The notes under the pieces are model-generated. The model was given only the letters and a program-made list of their open reading frames with translations. It was not told the origin of the DNA and searched no databases. The position numbers and the translations under genes are program-made. This document shows, one piece after another, positions 1 through 10,812 of a stretch of DNA of 64,000 nt (positions are counted from its first letter, which is position 1; each line of letters opens with the position of its first letter). Location: NCBI GenBank assembly GCA_938040055.1, contig CALHWY010000024.1, forward strand, positions 108,304 to 172,303. The letters are read 5' to 3'. The stretch comes from an uncultured Endomicrobiia bacterium (GTDB taxonomy: Bacteria > Elusimicrobiota > Endomicrobiia > Endomicrobiales > Endomicrobiaceae).

Positions 1-3000
1 TTCTTACGGATGACGGCGCGTCTTATGCTATCGCGGTAAGGCACACGCATCCGATGCACGTTATGCAGAAAGTCGGAGAATTGGTTCATCAGATGACCGG
101 AATAGAGATAATAAAAATCGTCCAGGATGAATATATGGACTATGCGCCTATGGAAGGTCATACGGCTCGTGAAAATATATCCGGAAAATTTTCAGTCGAT
201 CAGGCTTATGCCGATAATGTGGCTGACAAAAATATCATCATTCTGGAAGACGTAACTAAAACCGGTTTTGTCTTCGGAGAAATTTCCAAACCTCTTAATA
301 AGTACGGCGCCGCGAAAATAATACCTCTTACCGTATTTAATATAATTGACGCGCTTGCCCCCGGAAATATCAAAGGAGTTGAGGTTCGCAAACCTATAAA
401 TGAGCTTTTTAATATTAACGATTATCTTACAAGGTATATGCGGGCAAATCCTGACGCGATAGCGGAAAAGATTATCGAAATGAACGGAAATACGACAAAA
501 TATTTTTATTATGCTTTAAGCGCTCTTATGAGAGAAGATCAGGATGCGTTCGGAAAAATAATCAAGAGACTTAACGAAGAAGACGCCTCGGACGCCAAAA
601 AAAATCTTATTGGAAACATGAACGATATGCATAAAAAATATCCCAATACCGCCAGTAAGATAATTCCTCTCATATTTTTTATAGAAAACGACATAACTCC
701 GGAAGAGCTGAGAAAACAGGGATATACTCTTACGGAATATTTTCAAGCACACGGAAAAGATGTTGAGAATGCTTCTTCCGGAATACTTGAATTAAGCGAT
801 GAAGAATTTAAGAAATGGGGAGAGTTCCAGTGGCTTATTCCTTTTTACTGCAGCTTAAGCGGCTTTACGAAGATCCGTATCAATTTGAAGAAGCCCGGCG
901 GCGTCAGGACTCCGGTAAACGCTTTAATGCTTGGAGCCGCGACGCAGCTTAATATTAACATAGCGTATAGGTATAAATCCGACCAGATTCCCGAGATCGA
1001 GGATGAAAATCTCAAAAAAAGCATAAGGGAAGCCGTTAAGGACGCTAAACTGGCGGAAGCGGCCGTCGCTGCGCGCGAAGCTTTTAAAAAAGAGATTCGC
1101 GAAACTTCAGACAGTTCGGAGCTTTACTCCCTAAAGCCGGGCAGCGAAGCGTATAAAAACGCAATTAAGAAAATTATGGCCGAGGTTAACGATATTGTGA
1201 GAGATATGATTATTAAAGAAGAATATCTTCTGCCCAGGAAATCTTACAGTATAGTTGTAGGCGGTTCTCTTGTGAACGGAAGCGCCGCTCCGAGCTCGGA
1301 CATATATTACGACATTATAGCCAAAGACAGCAGTATCGCCGGAAAAATCCAGGAAGAGTTTCTGCCCGTTTATCAGTACGCTTTATACTGCGCCGGACTG
1401 AGCCCTTTTGTTTCCAACGGCATGAAAATAGATTATCCCGGCTCTTCGGAAAGTAATTTAATGACAATGCTTGACGCCACTATTTATGACGAAAGGTCTA
1501 TAGCGGTTTTCTTTGATTTGGAATCCGTTTATCCGGAAGGCGCGCAAGAAAGCGAAGCTTTTGCTCATTATCAACAAAATCTTTTCGAGGTTTTAATAAA
1601 GGCCGAAGCCGATCCCGACACTCTGGAGAAAAGAAAGCAGATTCTTAATATATTGACCGACAGTATAATTGAAGTTTCAAAACCTTATTATAAAATAATA
1701 GAAAGCGGTTCTTATTCTCTTCCGGAAAGCGAATATAAAAGCGCGGAGCGCACCTTTTTCGGGAATTTATACGCTTCGTCATACAGCGACGGTATAGGCA
1801 AAGCCTATGATTACAGATGGGTAATAAGAGGGATCGACGTAGCTTTAAAAGAAATTCTTTTGCGCAATATAGATAAGATAGACAGTCTTGAAAAGCTACC
1901 GAAAGATAAAAAAGAGCTTGTAATGTATATGTTTGAAAAAAACATGTTCAGTAAAGACTTTACGCGCAAAAACGCAGAAGATCTTCAGCGGCATATCAGA
2001 CTGCTGTCAAAATACAGACAGGAAAAGGTTGCCAGAGGGGAAGAGTACCGGTGGACGGAGAGAACCGTAGCGGAAAGAAACGCCATGCAGTTCATACACT
2101 CTTTTATTACCAAAGAGATTCGTCCGAATTCCAGAGCATCCGCTTCCGAGTTTAAGACGACCAACAGCAAAGTGGTTAAATTTGTGGCCGAACATTATAC
2201 CCCCGAGCAGTTAAAGAGGGCAAGCGTTAAAGTACGTCTTTACGAGGAATGGGCCGGAAAAAGCGCCAGTGCGGATATGTCGACGGCTTTGCTTCTTTCG
2301 GAGTTTTCCTATGACGAGCTTGTCGGCGCAGACGGTATCCTTGACAAGCTGTATCCGCGCGATAAGGCTTTGATGAAATCAAATATCGACATGCTGTTTT
2401 CTCTTAGAAAAATGCCGTCGATCGATAAAATTAAAGGCGATTTCGGGATACAGACTTATATGGACGCCATTTTAACCCGCGCCGGAAGGGATGAAAGAGT
2501 TTATGCCGTTTTTGCGGATAAAGTTTCTGATTTCCTTTCTCCGCCGCGTCCTTTTGCGAAGTTTTTCGAGTCCGATGAAAATAAAATAGAAGAGTTTATC
2601 GATTATAACAAACTTGCGGATTATTATATGCTCCAACAGAGGGAAATATTAAATGAAAAGCTGCGGACTGTTTCCTATGAAGATCTCAAAAACCTCGTTT
2701 TAGAAGAACATTGGGACAGAATCGGTTCCGCCCCGGTTCTTGATATACTTGACAGAAGTAAAATCTCGGCGGCGTTAAAGGACGGAGTTCTTAAAGATTT
2801 GGGAGAAAACGGAAGTCTTAAAGTGCTTATGGAAAACGGGCATATTGCCGAACTCCTTACATCCGATGGAGCTGAAGCGGCCAAACGCAAAATAAAAATT
2901 TCGCACGATTTGGAAAAATTGTCCATATACCTCATATATATACCTTTGGCTAGAAGAATAAACGATATTGATATGTTTGAAAAAATAAGAAATCTTTTGT

Positions 3001-6000
3001 TTTACGAGACGCAGCCGGAAATATATCTTCTCATAAAACAGACTGTTGAAGATTACGTGAATACCGATTTAAGATATGCCGATTATGAAACCATGCTTGC
3101 CGATCTTAAGAAAAAAGTCGGCTCCGCGTTAAATGACGAGCAAGTCAGCCGGCCTGAAGTTCATACAAGGGTAAAAAGCATTTACAGTATTTTTGAAAAA
3201 ATTTTGTCAACCAGAAAAGGCGATAAAAATGCGATAGACTTGACCAATCCGGACAAACTGACGCAAGAAGAGCGCGAACAGCTCAAAACAATAGTCAAGG
3301 AAAAAGTAAGAGATATTTACGGGTTCCATATTGTTGTTGAAAGAGAAGAGATGGAAAAGGCTATGAAAGCGGTGGAAAGCGCTTTCGGGCAGACCGGTAA
3401 ATCTCAGCTTTATACTCTTAAGAAAAAACAAGACGGAGAAATCGACAGACAATTCGACTATGACATAAAGAAAGGTTTTGCCAGAGCGGAATATACTTAT
3501 GAAATCAACGGGCTTGCTGTCGGCGAAATAATAATTTACTCAAGAGAAGAATATGAGAACGAACATAACGGTCTGATTACAAGGGCGGATCCGGTGATTG
3601 ACAAAAAAGAAACTTCTGACACGGCCGTCAAAAAAGCGAAAAGTTTCATACTTACGTTTCCTCTGGCTCACTGGATTTATAAGATGGGTGAAAAGAGGAA
3701 AGAGGCGCTTAAATATGCGGACAGCGTTTTTAAAATGAAACTGGCCTATAATCATTTGTTTTACGGTGACGATGAAGCTCTTGAGAAAATCGAAAGTTTA
3801 ATGAAGGCCCCGGAATTTTATTTTTATTCCGATGATTTGGTGTTGGACGATAACCGCGAAGACACTTTAAGAAGACTGCTCAATATGAAGATGAAAAACA
3901 AGAAAGCTTTCATGGTAATGCTTCCTGACGGCAATGTGTATCCCGTTATGCTGGAAAGCGCGGGGTATGAGTATTATGAGATCCTTGCGGTAGCGGGTTT
4001 GAACGCGGATAAAAACTATGTGTTAGCCGATGAAACCGGGAAAAAGCTTGATCCTTCCGAACGAGTTCCTTTTTTCGTAAAGCTCGTAAGAGAGGACGGG
4101 GCGAATCCGTTTGACAGAGAATTCGACATGGAAATGCTGGTTTCTCTCAGAGCCAGGATTTTAGCTTCGCTGCGCGGACAGCCTTTGGGAGAGATAACTT
4201 CAGGAGAGTATTTTTCCAGATTTTCTCCCGAAGACCGGCAGTCTATAGAAATATATTCCAATTCTTTAGGCCTTAAAAATGTCGAAGAGTTATACTATGC
4301 GGAAAGCATTTCTCCAGGTGTCGCGCAAGGATTGGTAAATAAGGAAGAATTGGAAGCTTTCGTTGAAAAAAGAAAGGAGACGGCTTTTGAAATCCGCAGA
4401 GCATTGTCCGGCGGAAAAGACGGCAGGCAAACAGCCGAAGCCGAACTGCTCAAAGCCCTTAAAGGTTCAGGCCGGATTATTTACGCCGAAGGCGATGCCG
4501 ATAAAGGGGAAGAGGTATATAAGATTTTATATTCCGGCAGCAGCGAAAACTTAGCAGATCTGTTGAGCGCTTTGCAGAAGCAAGGTTTTACTCCGGTTCC
4601 GATTTCCGAAAACAAAGAAAATGAAGAAAATAAAGTTATAGTTATGAGAAGACAAGTGTATATGAACGCTTTACAGGCTTTGGGGCGCAATATTGCGGCT
4701 CTCACGGGAGAGTTGATCTCTTCTTGCGCGGATTCATCCGTTCTTGCGGCAAACGCCCTTATGGCGATGTTTGCGGACTCAGAGGTTAACAGAACTCTTG
4801 ACGGTCTGTTTTACGATGAAAATGCGCTTATTATGACGGTGGAAGCCGACGAACTTTTGGAATCAGTCAGAAGCATACTCGTTTCTGCCGACGCGAAATA
4901 TGAGAATTACGCTTTTGACCTTCGTATTTCAAATAACGATGATCTCATAAAAGACGCGGACACATATGCTCTTGCGTCGCTGTCGGAGGCTGAAGGGAAA
5001 GTGACTCTGCGCATAAACGAAGCTTTCCTGAGAGCCGTTGAGGGTTTTGACGAAGCCGAAAGGCTTTTTTACCTCAGGCAGCTGGCATTGCACGAAGGAA
5101 TGGAAAAAGCGGCATTGATAAAAGGCGAAGCGGAAAGTTATGCTGAATTTCATAAATCCGTTTATCATTCCAATCCGGACCAGGCTAAACTTATGGAGTT
5201 TGCAGCGAAAGTCGCGAAAGACGAGATTTTAAAAAGAGAAAGAAAACGTACGGCGGACAATGCGGCTTCGCAACTGATGCGTTCAGATGAGCTTAGCGCG
5301 CAAAATCCCGCGGATTTCCTTTTGCTTTGCGGCAATGATGAAATAGCGGTTTTTGAAAAAACGGTTGAACTCTGCAAAAGCGGCGCGGTAAAAACGGTTA
5401 TCGTTTCGGGAGGAGTGGGAAGACTTACTCTGCCTCTTATGAGAAAAGCCGTCGATTTGCAGATCTCCATTCCTCTTTCCGACGGAAGGATAATCTCTTC
5501 TTCCGCGGAAGTCGATAAGCTTGAAGCTCTTTCCGAAGACGAACTGAGGGCGCTTGTCACAATGAAAGAAGCCGATATCATAGAAGCCGTTTTGCTGCGC
5601 ATTGCGGCTTCCTACGGAGCGGAAGAAGCGGATATGAAAATAATAAAGGAAGACCGTTCTTCAAATACAAGAGAAAATTTCGACAATGACACGGTAAGAA
5701 AGACGATCGGAGAGATAAAAGCTTTAAAGAGCGGCGGACCGGTAAGATTCGCCTATATACAGACGCCTATGCAGCAGTTCAGGGCCAAGGCGACTTTTAA
5801 TCATGTTTTCAGGGATGAAATAGCGCGCGCAGAGATAGAGGGCATAAGCGTTACCGTTTCGGATTTTTATAAAAATATGAGCGCGGAAGAGATTACGGAA
5901 CAGGCCGCCAAAGAGCTTTTGAGAATAATAGTATACTCTTTAAAAGGCGATACTCTTCCCGCAATAAACGATAACGGGCTTGTTTTTGACGGCGTTCTTG

Positions 6001-8693
6001 ACGCCGGCCTTTTCGTGCAGATTACGGCATTGCTGGAAGAGGCTGCGGACAGAAAAAAAATAAGAAAGGATTTGCTGAAAATCATAGAAAATACTAAAGA
6101 CGCCTCGGGCAGGAATTTGTTTACGGATAAAAAAAGCTTGATTGAAGCGCTCGCTGGAAAAACCGCGCCGGATTCATACCAGTTTGAAGCTATGAAAATG
6201 TTTTTGGATTTTGCGTATTATGACATTGAAAATGCGGGGAAATACAAAAAATTGCCCCAAGCGGCTCTAAACGGTGCCAGGGTTTTCAGCAAAACGCCTT
6301 TTGTAATACGGAAAGCCGCCGTAAAAGCCGGGTCCGTTCCGCAATATCTCAAAAGCCCCGAGCGCGTTTTTGTTTTTGATATTGACGACGCGGGCGCGCA
6401 TTCGGATCTGATAGCTTATATGGGTTCTTTCGGCGCGAAAGCTTTTTCCGTTACTCGGAAAAAGTATATGCATCCGGACGATGTTTTATTTACTTTTACG
6501 ATCAATACCGGAGAACGCGACATTACCGTAAAAGTGTCGCTTGATAAAACCGAAACGGAAAACGGCATTTTTTACGACATACGCTATTGCGTTCCGTTTA
6601 TATATGAAATGCCGCAGGCGGCAATAAACGAGCAGGCGAAAAGCCGGCTGCTTTCCGCGGTGTTTGAAAATAATGAGATTATTGAAAAAATTAAAGCGCA
6701 AGGGCTGGATCTTTCTCAGGCTAAGGATGTGTTTTTGGTTGAAGCTCTGCCGAGGGATAAAACGCTCACGACGGTAAATGCCGTTTCGCAGAGAATAGCG
6801 GAACAGGCCGGTCTTGACGGACAAGCGCGTAAAGCCGAAAGTAAAGCCGAAAAGAAAGGTTTATACAATGAAAAGCTGCGCGTAGCGGCCATGCTTAGAA
6901 GCGGCGGCGATACGGGTATAGGAGAAATAACCTCCCTGCCGGGCTATGCCGAAACCGTTTTAAAGCCGGCGGCCGTAAACGGTTTTACTATGTACGACTT
7001 ATACTCCGATGAAAATCCCGTCGCGGGCAACTATCTTCTTCTGGACTGGATGTCCGTCCCTGAAGCCCGGGGCGTTGTAAACAGCCTTGATCTCGCCGCG
7101 GATATATCGGAAAGGGAAACGGTCAATAGAGAGCGCGTCGCGAGAAGAAAAATTTTAGCCGCGGCGAAAGTGTATGCAAGCCTGCCGGCCGAACGGCGCT
7201 CTGACATTGAAAGCTATATCGCTGCAAACGGAAGCTGGCTTAATGATTTCGCCTCTAAAGAAAAGGAAAAATATAATATAGATATCGACGATGCATTATT
7301 CGTCAAAATTACGGCTTTGCAGCAGATGTTTTTTGAAAGACAGCTTAAGCGGACTGTTTCAGATATGTCCGATACCGACGTCTCCATGCTTTTAAAAGTA
7401 ACGGACGCGGACAATATCAGAAACATTCTTCTTAAGTGGGTCGCTCTGGGGATTACGTCTTTTACCGTTGAAGCCGATGTCGCCGACAAGGCTTTTCTTG
7501 ACGCTCTCGCTTCTGCCGCAGCCGAGTCCGGCTATTTTCTTAACATAGCGGTAAAATCCGCCGCCATGACGCCCGAAACCGCAAGGCTTATCGCCGCCGC
7601 CGGTTATACTCCGGTCGTGCCTTTTCAGGACATCGGAATGTACGGAAACGTCGCGGGATATAAAGCCGAACTGAACGATCAGACTTTTGAACGGACGTCT
7701 TACGGACTTGAAGAACTTCTTGAAAATTCCGCGCGGTCGGGAGTGCGCTCGGTTGATTATCCTATAGGATTGCTGTGGGGGGAAGTCGTTTCCGAAAGTT
7801 CCGCCGGCAGTTACAGGGTGCCCGCCAAAGGCTCAAAACGTTTCGGAGGGCTTAATCTCGGACTGTTTACATTAGGGCAGAAAACGTTTGAAGAAAGTTA
7901 TGCCGGCGGTTATGCGAATGCCGTTGAAACGGGACTCAGCATGGATATAGCCGGCGCTAAATTTGATATAAACGCTTCTGCGGCCGTTGAAATAAACGGA
8001 CGGTTTCTGCCGGCGCCTTATGCGGCGGCTCTTATCGGAAGTCTTGCAAAGCAAAACAGGCTTTCCGAAGTAAAAGATTTTCAAAAGACGGCCGTTTCTC
8101 TTATAAACGGGCTTGGCGCTAAAGAAAATCTTAAAACGGCCGGACAATATCTTGACGGTCTGTTGTCGGCTTATAATTCTTCCCAAGGGGAATATAAAGA
8201 GATAAACGCGGCTAAAATCGCAGGATTTTTACAGGGTTTAAGCGAAAATATTATTATAAACGGGCGTGAAGGGCGCTTTGCTTCAAAAGCGCTCGCCAGA
8301 GTATTCGCCAATCTTACGGCGGAAGCGTCTTTGTTTAAAGCCGGTTATTATCCGTCCGGATATGAAGGGGTTCTTCCTGCGCAAACCGTTCTTTCCAAAG
8401 TCGAAGATATTCTCGCTTCGCATACGTTTGCCGACGCCGTTGCGGAAATCGAACCCGTGCTTGTCAATTTATCCGTTCCCGTGCAAAAAGCGGGCTTTAC
8501 TTTTGACATATTAAAAGCCGGCGAATTGGCGCAGAGCAAAGACAAAGCGGAAAAGGCTTCGCGCATTTACGCCGCTGTGACCGATTATATGCTTGACATA
8601 TTCATAGACAAAGTTGCGACAAAAGAGCAGATAAGAAAATCCGTGAGGATCTCTTCAGTCGAAGCTGTCAGGAGCATAATGTCGGCCGCTTAA
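1..8693 (+). CDS. Giant multidomain protein with PRTase-, nucleotidyltransferase-, RelA/TGS- and DUF218-like parts (5' end missing)
   Basis: The frame is open from the first bases of the window, so the true start lies upstream; at least 2,896 codons are present. Counting from the first internal Met (position 54): residues about 57-75 hold a PRPP-loop-like segment (ILEDVTKTG). About 403-423 hold a GlnD-like nucleotidyltransferase motif (GGSLVNGS followed by SSD). About 1040-1230 resemble a RelA/SpoT synthetase (RVKSIYSIFEKI, VRDIYGFHIVVE, LAHWIYKMGEK), and a TGS-like stretch follows near 1285-1340. About 1755-1915 resemble DUF218/YdcF (LLCGNDE, SNTREN). The rest is mostly helical with no membrane segments seen. 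The RelA-like part lacks a recognisable YqSLH catalytic motif and the nucleotidyltransferase Asp pair is altered, so either may be regulatory or dead. A hairpin terminator follows. Function is unknown; giant proteins are known from Elusimicrobiota and Omnitrophota. Confidence 0.75.
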   Translation, partial: LTDDGASYAIAVRHTHPMHVMQKVGELVHQMTGIEIIKIVQDEYMDYAPMEGHTARENISGKFSVDQAYADNVADKNIIILEDVTKTGFVFGEISKPLNKYGAAKIIPLTVFNIIDALAPGNIKGVEVRKPINELFNINDYLTRYMRANPDAIAEKIIEMNGNTTKYFYYALSALMREDQDAFGKIIKRLNEEDASDAKKNLIGNMNDMHKKYPNTASKIIPLIFFIENDITPEELRKQGYTLTEYFQAHGKDVENASSGILELSDEEFKKWGEFQWLIPFYCSLSGFTKIRINLKKPGGVRTPVNALMLGAATQLNINIAYRYKSDQIPEIEDENLKKSIREAVKDAKLAEAAVAAREAFKKEIRETSDSSELYSLKPGSEAYKNAIKKIMAEVNDIVRDMIIKEEYLLPRKSYSIVVGGSLVNGSAAPSSDIYYDIIAKDSSIAGKIQEEFLPVYQYALYCAGLSPFVSNGMKIDYPGSSESNLMTMLDATIYDERSIAVFFDLESVYPEGAQESEAFAHYQQNLFEVLIKAEADPDTLEKRKQILNILTDSIIEVSKPYYKIIESGSYSLPESEYKSAERTFFGNLYASSYSDGIGKAYDYRWVIRGIDVALKEILLRNIDKIDSLEKLPKDKKELVMYMFEKNMFSKDFTRKNAEDLQRHIRLLSKYRQEKVARGEEYRWTERTVAERNAMQFIHSFITKEIRPNSRASASEFKTTNSKVVKFVAEHYTPEQLKRASVKVRLYEEWAGKSASADMSTALLLSEFSYDELVGADGILDKLYPRDKALMKSNIDMLFSLRKMPSIDKIKGDFGIQTYMDAILTRAGRDERVYAVFADKVSDFLSPPRPFAKFFESDENKIEEFIDYNKLADYYMLQQREILNEKLRTVSYEDLKNLVLEEHWDRIGSAPVLDILDRSKISAALKDGVLKDLGENGSLKVLMENGHIAELLTSDGAEAAKRKIKISHDLEKLSIYLIYIPLARRINDIDMFEKIRNLLFYETQPEIYLLIKQTVEDYVNTDLRYADYETMLADLKKKVGSALNDEQVSRPEVHTRVKSIYSIFEKILSTRKGDKNAIDLTNPDKLTQEEREQLKTIVKEKVRDIYGFHIVVEREEMEKAMKAVESAFGQTGKSQLYTLKKKQDGEIDRQFDYDIKKGFARAEYTYEINGLAVGEIIIYSREEYENEHNGLITRADPVIDKKETSDTAVKKAKSFILTFPLAHWIYKMGEKRKEALKYADSVFKMKLAYNHLFYGDDEALEKIESLMKAPEFYFYSDDLVLDDNREDTLRRLLNMKMKNKKAFMVMLPDGNVYPVMLESAGYEYYEILAVAGLNADKNYVLADETGKKLDPSERVPFFVKLVREDGANPFDREFDMEMLVSLRARILASLRGQPLGEITSGEYFSRFSPEDRQSIEIYSNSLGLKNVEELYYAESISPGVAQGLVNKEELEAFVEKRKETAFEIRRALSGGKDGRQTAEAELLKALKGSGRIIYAEGDADKGEEVYKILYSGSSENLADLLSALQKQGFTPVPISENKENEENKVIVMRRQVYMNALQALGRNIAALTGELISSCADSSVLAANALMAMFADSEVNRTLDGLFYDENALIMTVEADELLESVRSILVSADAKYENYAFDLRISNNDDLIKDADTYALASLSEAEGKVTLRINEAFLRAVEGFDEAERLFYLRQLALHEGMEKAALIKGEAESYAEFHKSVYHSNPDQAKLMEFAAKVAKDEILKRERKRTADNAASQLMRSDELSAQNPADFLLLCGNDEIAVFEKTVELCKSGAVKTVIVSGGVGRLTLPLMRKAVDLQISIPLSDGRIISSSAEVDKLEALSEDELRALVTMKEADIIEAVLLRIAASYGAEEADMKIIKEDRSSNTRENFDNDTVRKTIGEIKALKSGGPVRFAYIQTPMQQFRAKATFNHVFRDEIARAEIEGISVTVSDFYKNMSAEEITEQAAKELLRIIVYSLKGDTLPAINDNGLVFDGVLDAGLFVQITALLEEAADRKKIRKDLLKIIENTKDASGRNLFTDKKSLIEALAGKTAPDSYQFEAMKMFLDFAYYDIENAGKYKKLPQAALNGARVFSKTPFVIRKAAVKAGSVPQYLKSPERVFVFDIDDAGAHSDLIAYMGSFGAKAFSVTRKKYMHPDDVLFTFTINTGERDITVKVSLDKTETENGIFYDIRYCVPFIYEMPQAAINEQAKSRLLSAVFENNEIIEKIKAQGLDLSQAKDVFLVEALPRDKTLTTVNAVSQRIAEQAGLDGQARKAESKAEKKGLYNEKLRVAAMLRSGGDTGIGEITSLPGYAETVLKPAAVNGFTMYDLYSDENPVAGNYLLLDWMSVPEARGVVNSLDLAADISERETVNRERVARRKILAAAKVYASLPAERRSDIESYIAANGSWLNDFASKEKEKYNIDIDDALFVKITALQQMFFERQLKRTVSDMSDTDVSMLLKVTDADNIRNILLKWVALGITSFTVEADVADKAFLDALASAAAESGYFLNIAVKSAAMTPETARLIAAAGYTPVVPFQDIGMYGNVAGYKAELNDQTFERTSYGLEELLENSARSGVRSVDYPIGLLWGEVVSESSAGSYRVPAKGSKRFGGLNLGLFTLGQKTFEESYAGGYANAVETGLSMDIAGAKFDINASAAVEINGRFLPAPYAAALIGSLAKQNRLSEVKDFQKTAVSLINGLGAKENLKTAGQYLDGLLSAYNSSQGEYKEINAAKIAGFLQGLSENIIINGREGRFASKALARVFANLTAEASLFKAGYYPSGYEGVLPAQTVLSKVEDILASHTFADAVAEIEPVLVNLSVPVQKAGFTFDILKAGELAQSKDKAEKASRIYAAVTDYMLDIFIDKVATKEQIRKSVRISSVEAVRSIMSAA

Positions 8694-8716
8694 TTTTTAG
8701 GTTTTTTACGATACGC

Positions 8717-8748
8717 AAAAATGCAGGCCGCAAAAGCCTGCATTTTTT
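8717..8748 (+). terminator. Intrinsic terminator after the giant gene
   Basis: A 12-bp stem, AAAAATGCAGGC pairing with GCCTGCATTTTT around a 7-nt loop, ends in a T run. It lies 24 nt after the stop codon of the giant gene and just before the phospholipase D-type gene. Confidence 0.85.
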
Positions 8749-8784
8749 CATATGCGGCGCAAAATATGAAAACCGGACAAAAAA

Positions 8785-10812
8785 ATGAAGAATAAAACGC
8801 TGATGTGCATATTATTTTTTCTTATATTTGTTCTTGCGGGCTGCCACAGGGTATATAAAAAACAGCAGGCTTTGCAGGATATAGACGATTCCGCTTTTGA
8901 TCCGAAAGCGGTTTTTTTATATGAAGAAAATCTTTATCTGCAATACAGCTATGAAGACGAGAACTTCTTCCTGTACGCAAAACTTCCGAAAGAGGGCAGC
9001 AGAAAAAGCAAAAAAAACGCTGTTATTAAGGCCGAAATAATGCAGAAAGCGCCCGAAGGCGTGGAAGCACGGGCGGAGAGGGTTCTGCTTGTCAGGGATA
9101 TCGTGCGGCAGGTTTCGGAGGAAGTTATAACGGATATGGCTCCGGATGAAGAAAATAAAGGGAAAATGCTTCTTACAGGTTTTAAAGACGTCATTCTTTA
9201 CAGGGATAACGCCGGGGAAGTAAAGGTTTGCGATCCTTCGAACCTTCCGGAAACGGTGGAAGTAACGGGCAAAATAGAAAAAAAGACGATAAGAAAAGAA
9301 ATTTATTCCAGAATAATAAATGTGCTTAAAAATAAGTATCCGCGCTCAAAAAGATTCGTTCTGCCCGTGGATACGGTTCCTCTCGTGCCTTATATTTACG
9401 TCGACATAGACAAAAGCATAGCCGCCGCGGTAAAACTTCCGGATTACTATCAGGTTCAAAAAGAAAAGTCGCCTCTGGGTTTTTCCGTGGACTTATTCTA
9501 TTCTTTTTTCATCAAAAGCCATGTATTCGCCCTGATAAAATCGCCTTTTACTTCTTTTCACAGGCTTTTTTCAACGGCCGTCTATACCCTTTACGCAGGT
9601 TTTTCCCCGCAGATAGAAAGCATAAGAGGGCCTATTCCTCCTTTGTATGAAGGCAAAGAAATGATGGATATGAAAGCTTTCGACAAATATCTGGACTATA
9701 ACGTCAATGAAGAAAAATACTTTGGGAAAGCGAAGATATTTATAGACGGCAATACGTTTTTTCCGGATATGATCGAACGCTTTGCCAAAGCGGAAAACGA
9801 GATAAACATAAGGATGTATATTTTTAAAGCCGATCCTTATGCCATTACGATAGCCGACCAGCTGAAAGCCCGTTCCAAAGAGGGCGTAAAAGTTAAAGTT
9901 TTGCTTGATGAGATAAATTCGGTGCTGAACTGGACAAAAACGCCGCAACAGCTGCATTCAAAAGATTATATTATGCCCGGCATAAAGAAATATTTGAAAA
10001 ACGGTTCGAAAGTAAAGGTGCGCACAAAGCTCAACACTTGGACGAACACCGATCACAGCAAAGTTATTATAGTTGACGGTAAACTGGCATACACGGGGGG
10101 CATGAACTTCGGCGAAGAATACAGGTATTTCTGGCACGATATGATGATCGCCCTTGAAGGACCAGTAGTGGACAAACTCAAAGACGACTTTAAGCAGGCG
10201 TGGACTTTCGCGGGCGCGGGAGGCGATTTTGCCGCCGCCGCGAGAGCCGTTTTTAAAGCCAGGATAGATTATAAAAAAGGTGCGGAGCCTGATATGTACG
10301 TTATAAGGCTTCTTTACACAAAGCCTACTTCCGCCGAGATATTTAACGCTCAGATAGAAGCCATCAGAAGATCGAAAAAGAGAATATATATACAGAATCC
10401 TTATTTTTCGGACGTAAGAGTCCTTCAGGAACTGATAAATGCGAGAGCGAGAGGGGTCGATGTGAGGATTATTCTTCCGTCGGAAAACGATAACGGCGTG
10501 ATGGGCAGGAATAATATCGTCAAAGCAAATATAATGTTTAAAAACGGCATAAAAGTCTACTTTTACCCTAGGATGTCGCATATCAAAGCCTGCATTTACG
10601 ATAACTGGGCATGCGTAGGCTCAGCCAATTTCGACAAATTCAGCCTTTACGTCAACGGCGAAATGAATATTGCGGTTTCGGACCCGCGTTTCGTAGAAGA
10701 TTTAAACAATAAACTTTTTATGAAAGATTTCGCGGAATCCGAACTGGTTACGCGCGAACTTGACACTTCGGCGGTGGATTATATAATTACTTCGCTTGCC
10801 GCGCACGGTTAA
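8785..10812 (+). CDS. Phospholipase D / cardiolipin synthase-like lipoprotein
   Basis: A 675-residue protein of the phospholipase D superfamily. The N-terminus is a lipoprotein signal with lipobox LAGC, putting the lipidated Cys at residue 20. Two HKD motifs are complete: H424-S-K426 with D431 (HSKVIIVDG, then TGGMNFGEEY) and H599-I-K601 with D606 (HIKACIYDN, then GSANFDKFS). Two motifs in one chain with the GxxN partners is the pattern of cardiolipin synthases and related phosphatidyltransferases, which join or cleave phosphodiesters through a phospho-His intermediate. The 300 residues before the first motif are unusual and unassigned. Because the protein is predicted to be a periplasm-facing lipoprotein, not a multi-pass membrane enzyme like Cls, a secreted nuclease or lipase role is also possible. 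It stands alone between a terminator and the hydrogenase promoter. Confidence 0.85.
   Translation: MKNKTLMCILFFLIFVLAGCHRVYKKQQALQDIDDSAFDPKAVFLYEENLYLQYSYEDENFFLYAKLPKEGSRKSKKNAVIKAEIMQKAPEGVEARAERVLLVRDIVRQVSEEVITDMAPDEENKGKMLLTGFKDVILYRDNAGEVKVCDPSNLPETVEVTGKIEKKTIRKEIYSRIINVLKNKYPRSKRFVLPVDTVPLVPYIYVDIDKSIAAAVKLPDYYQVQKEKSPLGFSVDLFYSFFIKSHVFALIKSPFTSFHRLFSTAVYTLYAGFSPQIESIRGPIPPLYEGKEMMDMKAFDKYLDYNVNEEKYFGKAKIFIDGNTFFPDMIERFAKAENEINIRMYIFKADPYAITIADQLKARSKEGVKVKVLLDEINSVLNWTKTPQQLHSKDYIMPGIKKYLKNGSKVKVRTKLNTWTNTDHSKVIIVDGKLAYTGGMNFGEEYRYFWHDMMIALEGPVVDKLKDDFKQAWTFAGAGGDFAAAARAVFKARIDYKKGAEPDMYVIRLLYTKPTSAEIFNAQIEAIRRSKKRIYIQNPYFSDVRVLQELINARARGVDVRIILPSENDNGVMGRNNIVKANIMFKNGIKVYFYPRMSHIKACIYDNWACVGSANFDKFSLYVNGEMNIAVSDPRFVEDLNNKLFMKDFAESELVTRELDTSAVDYIITSLAAHG

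Noticed and set aside
9958..10581. A 207-codon frame on the minus strand
   Set aside because: It lies fully opposite the conserved phospholipase D-like gene and has no family resemblance; a shadow of its codon bias.
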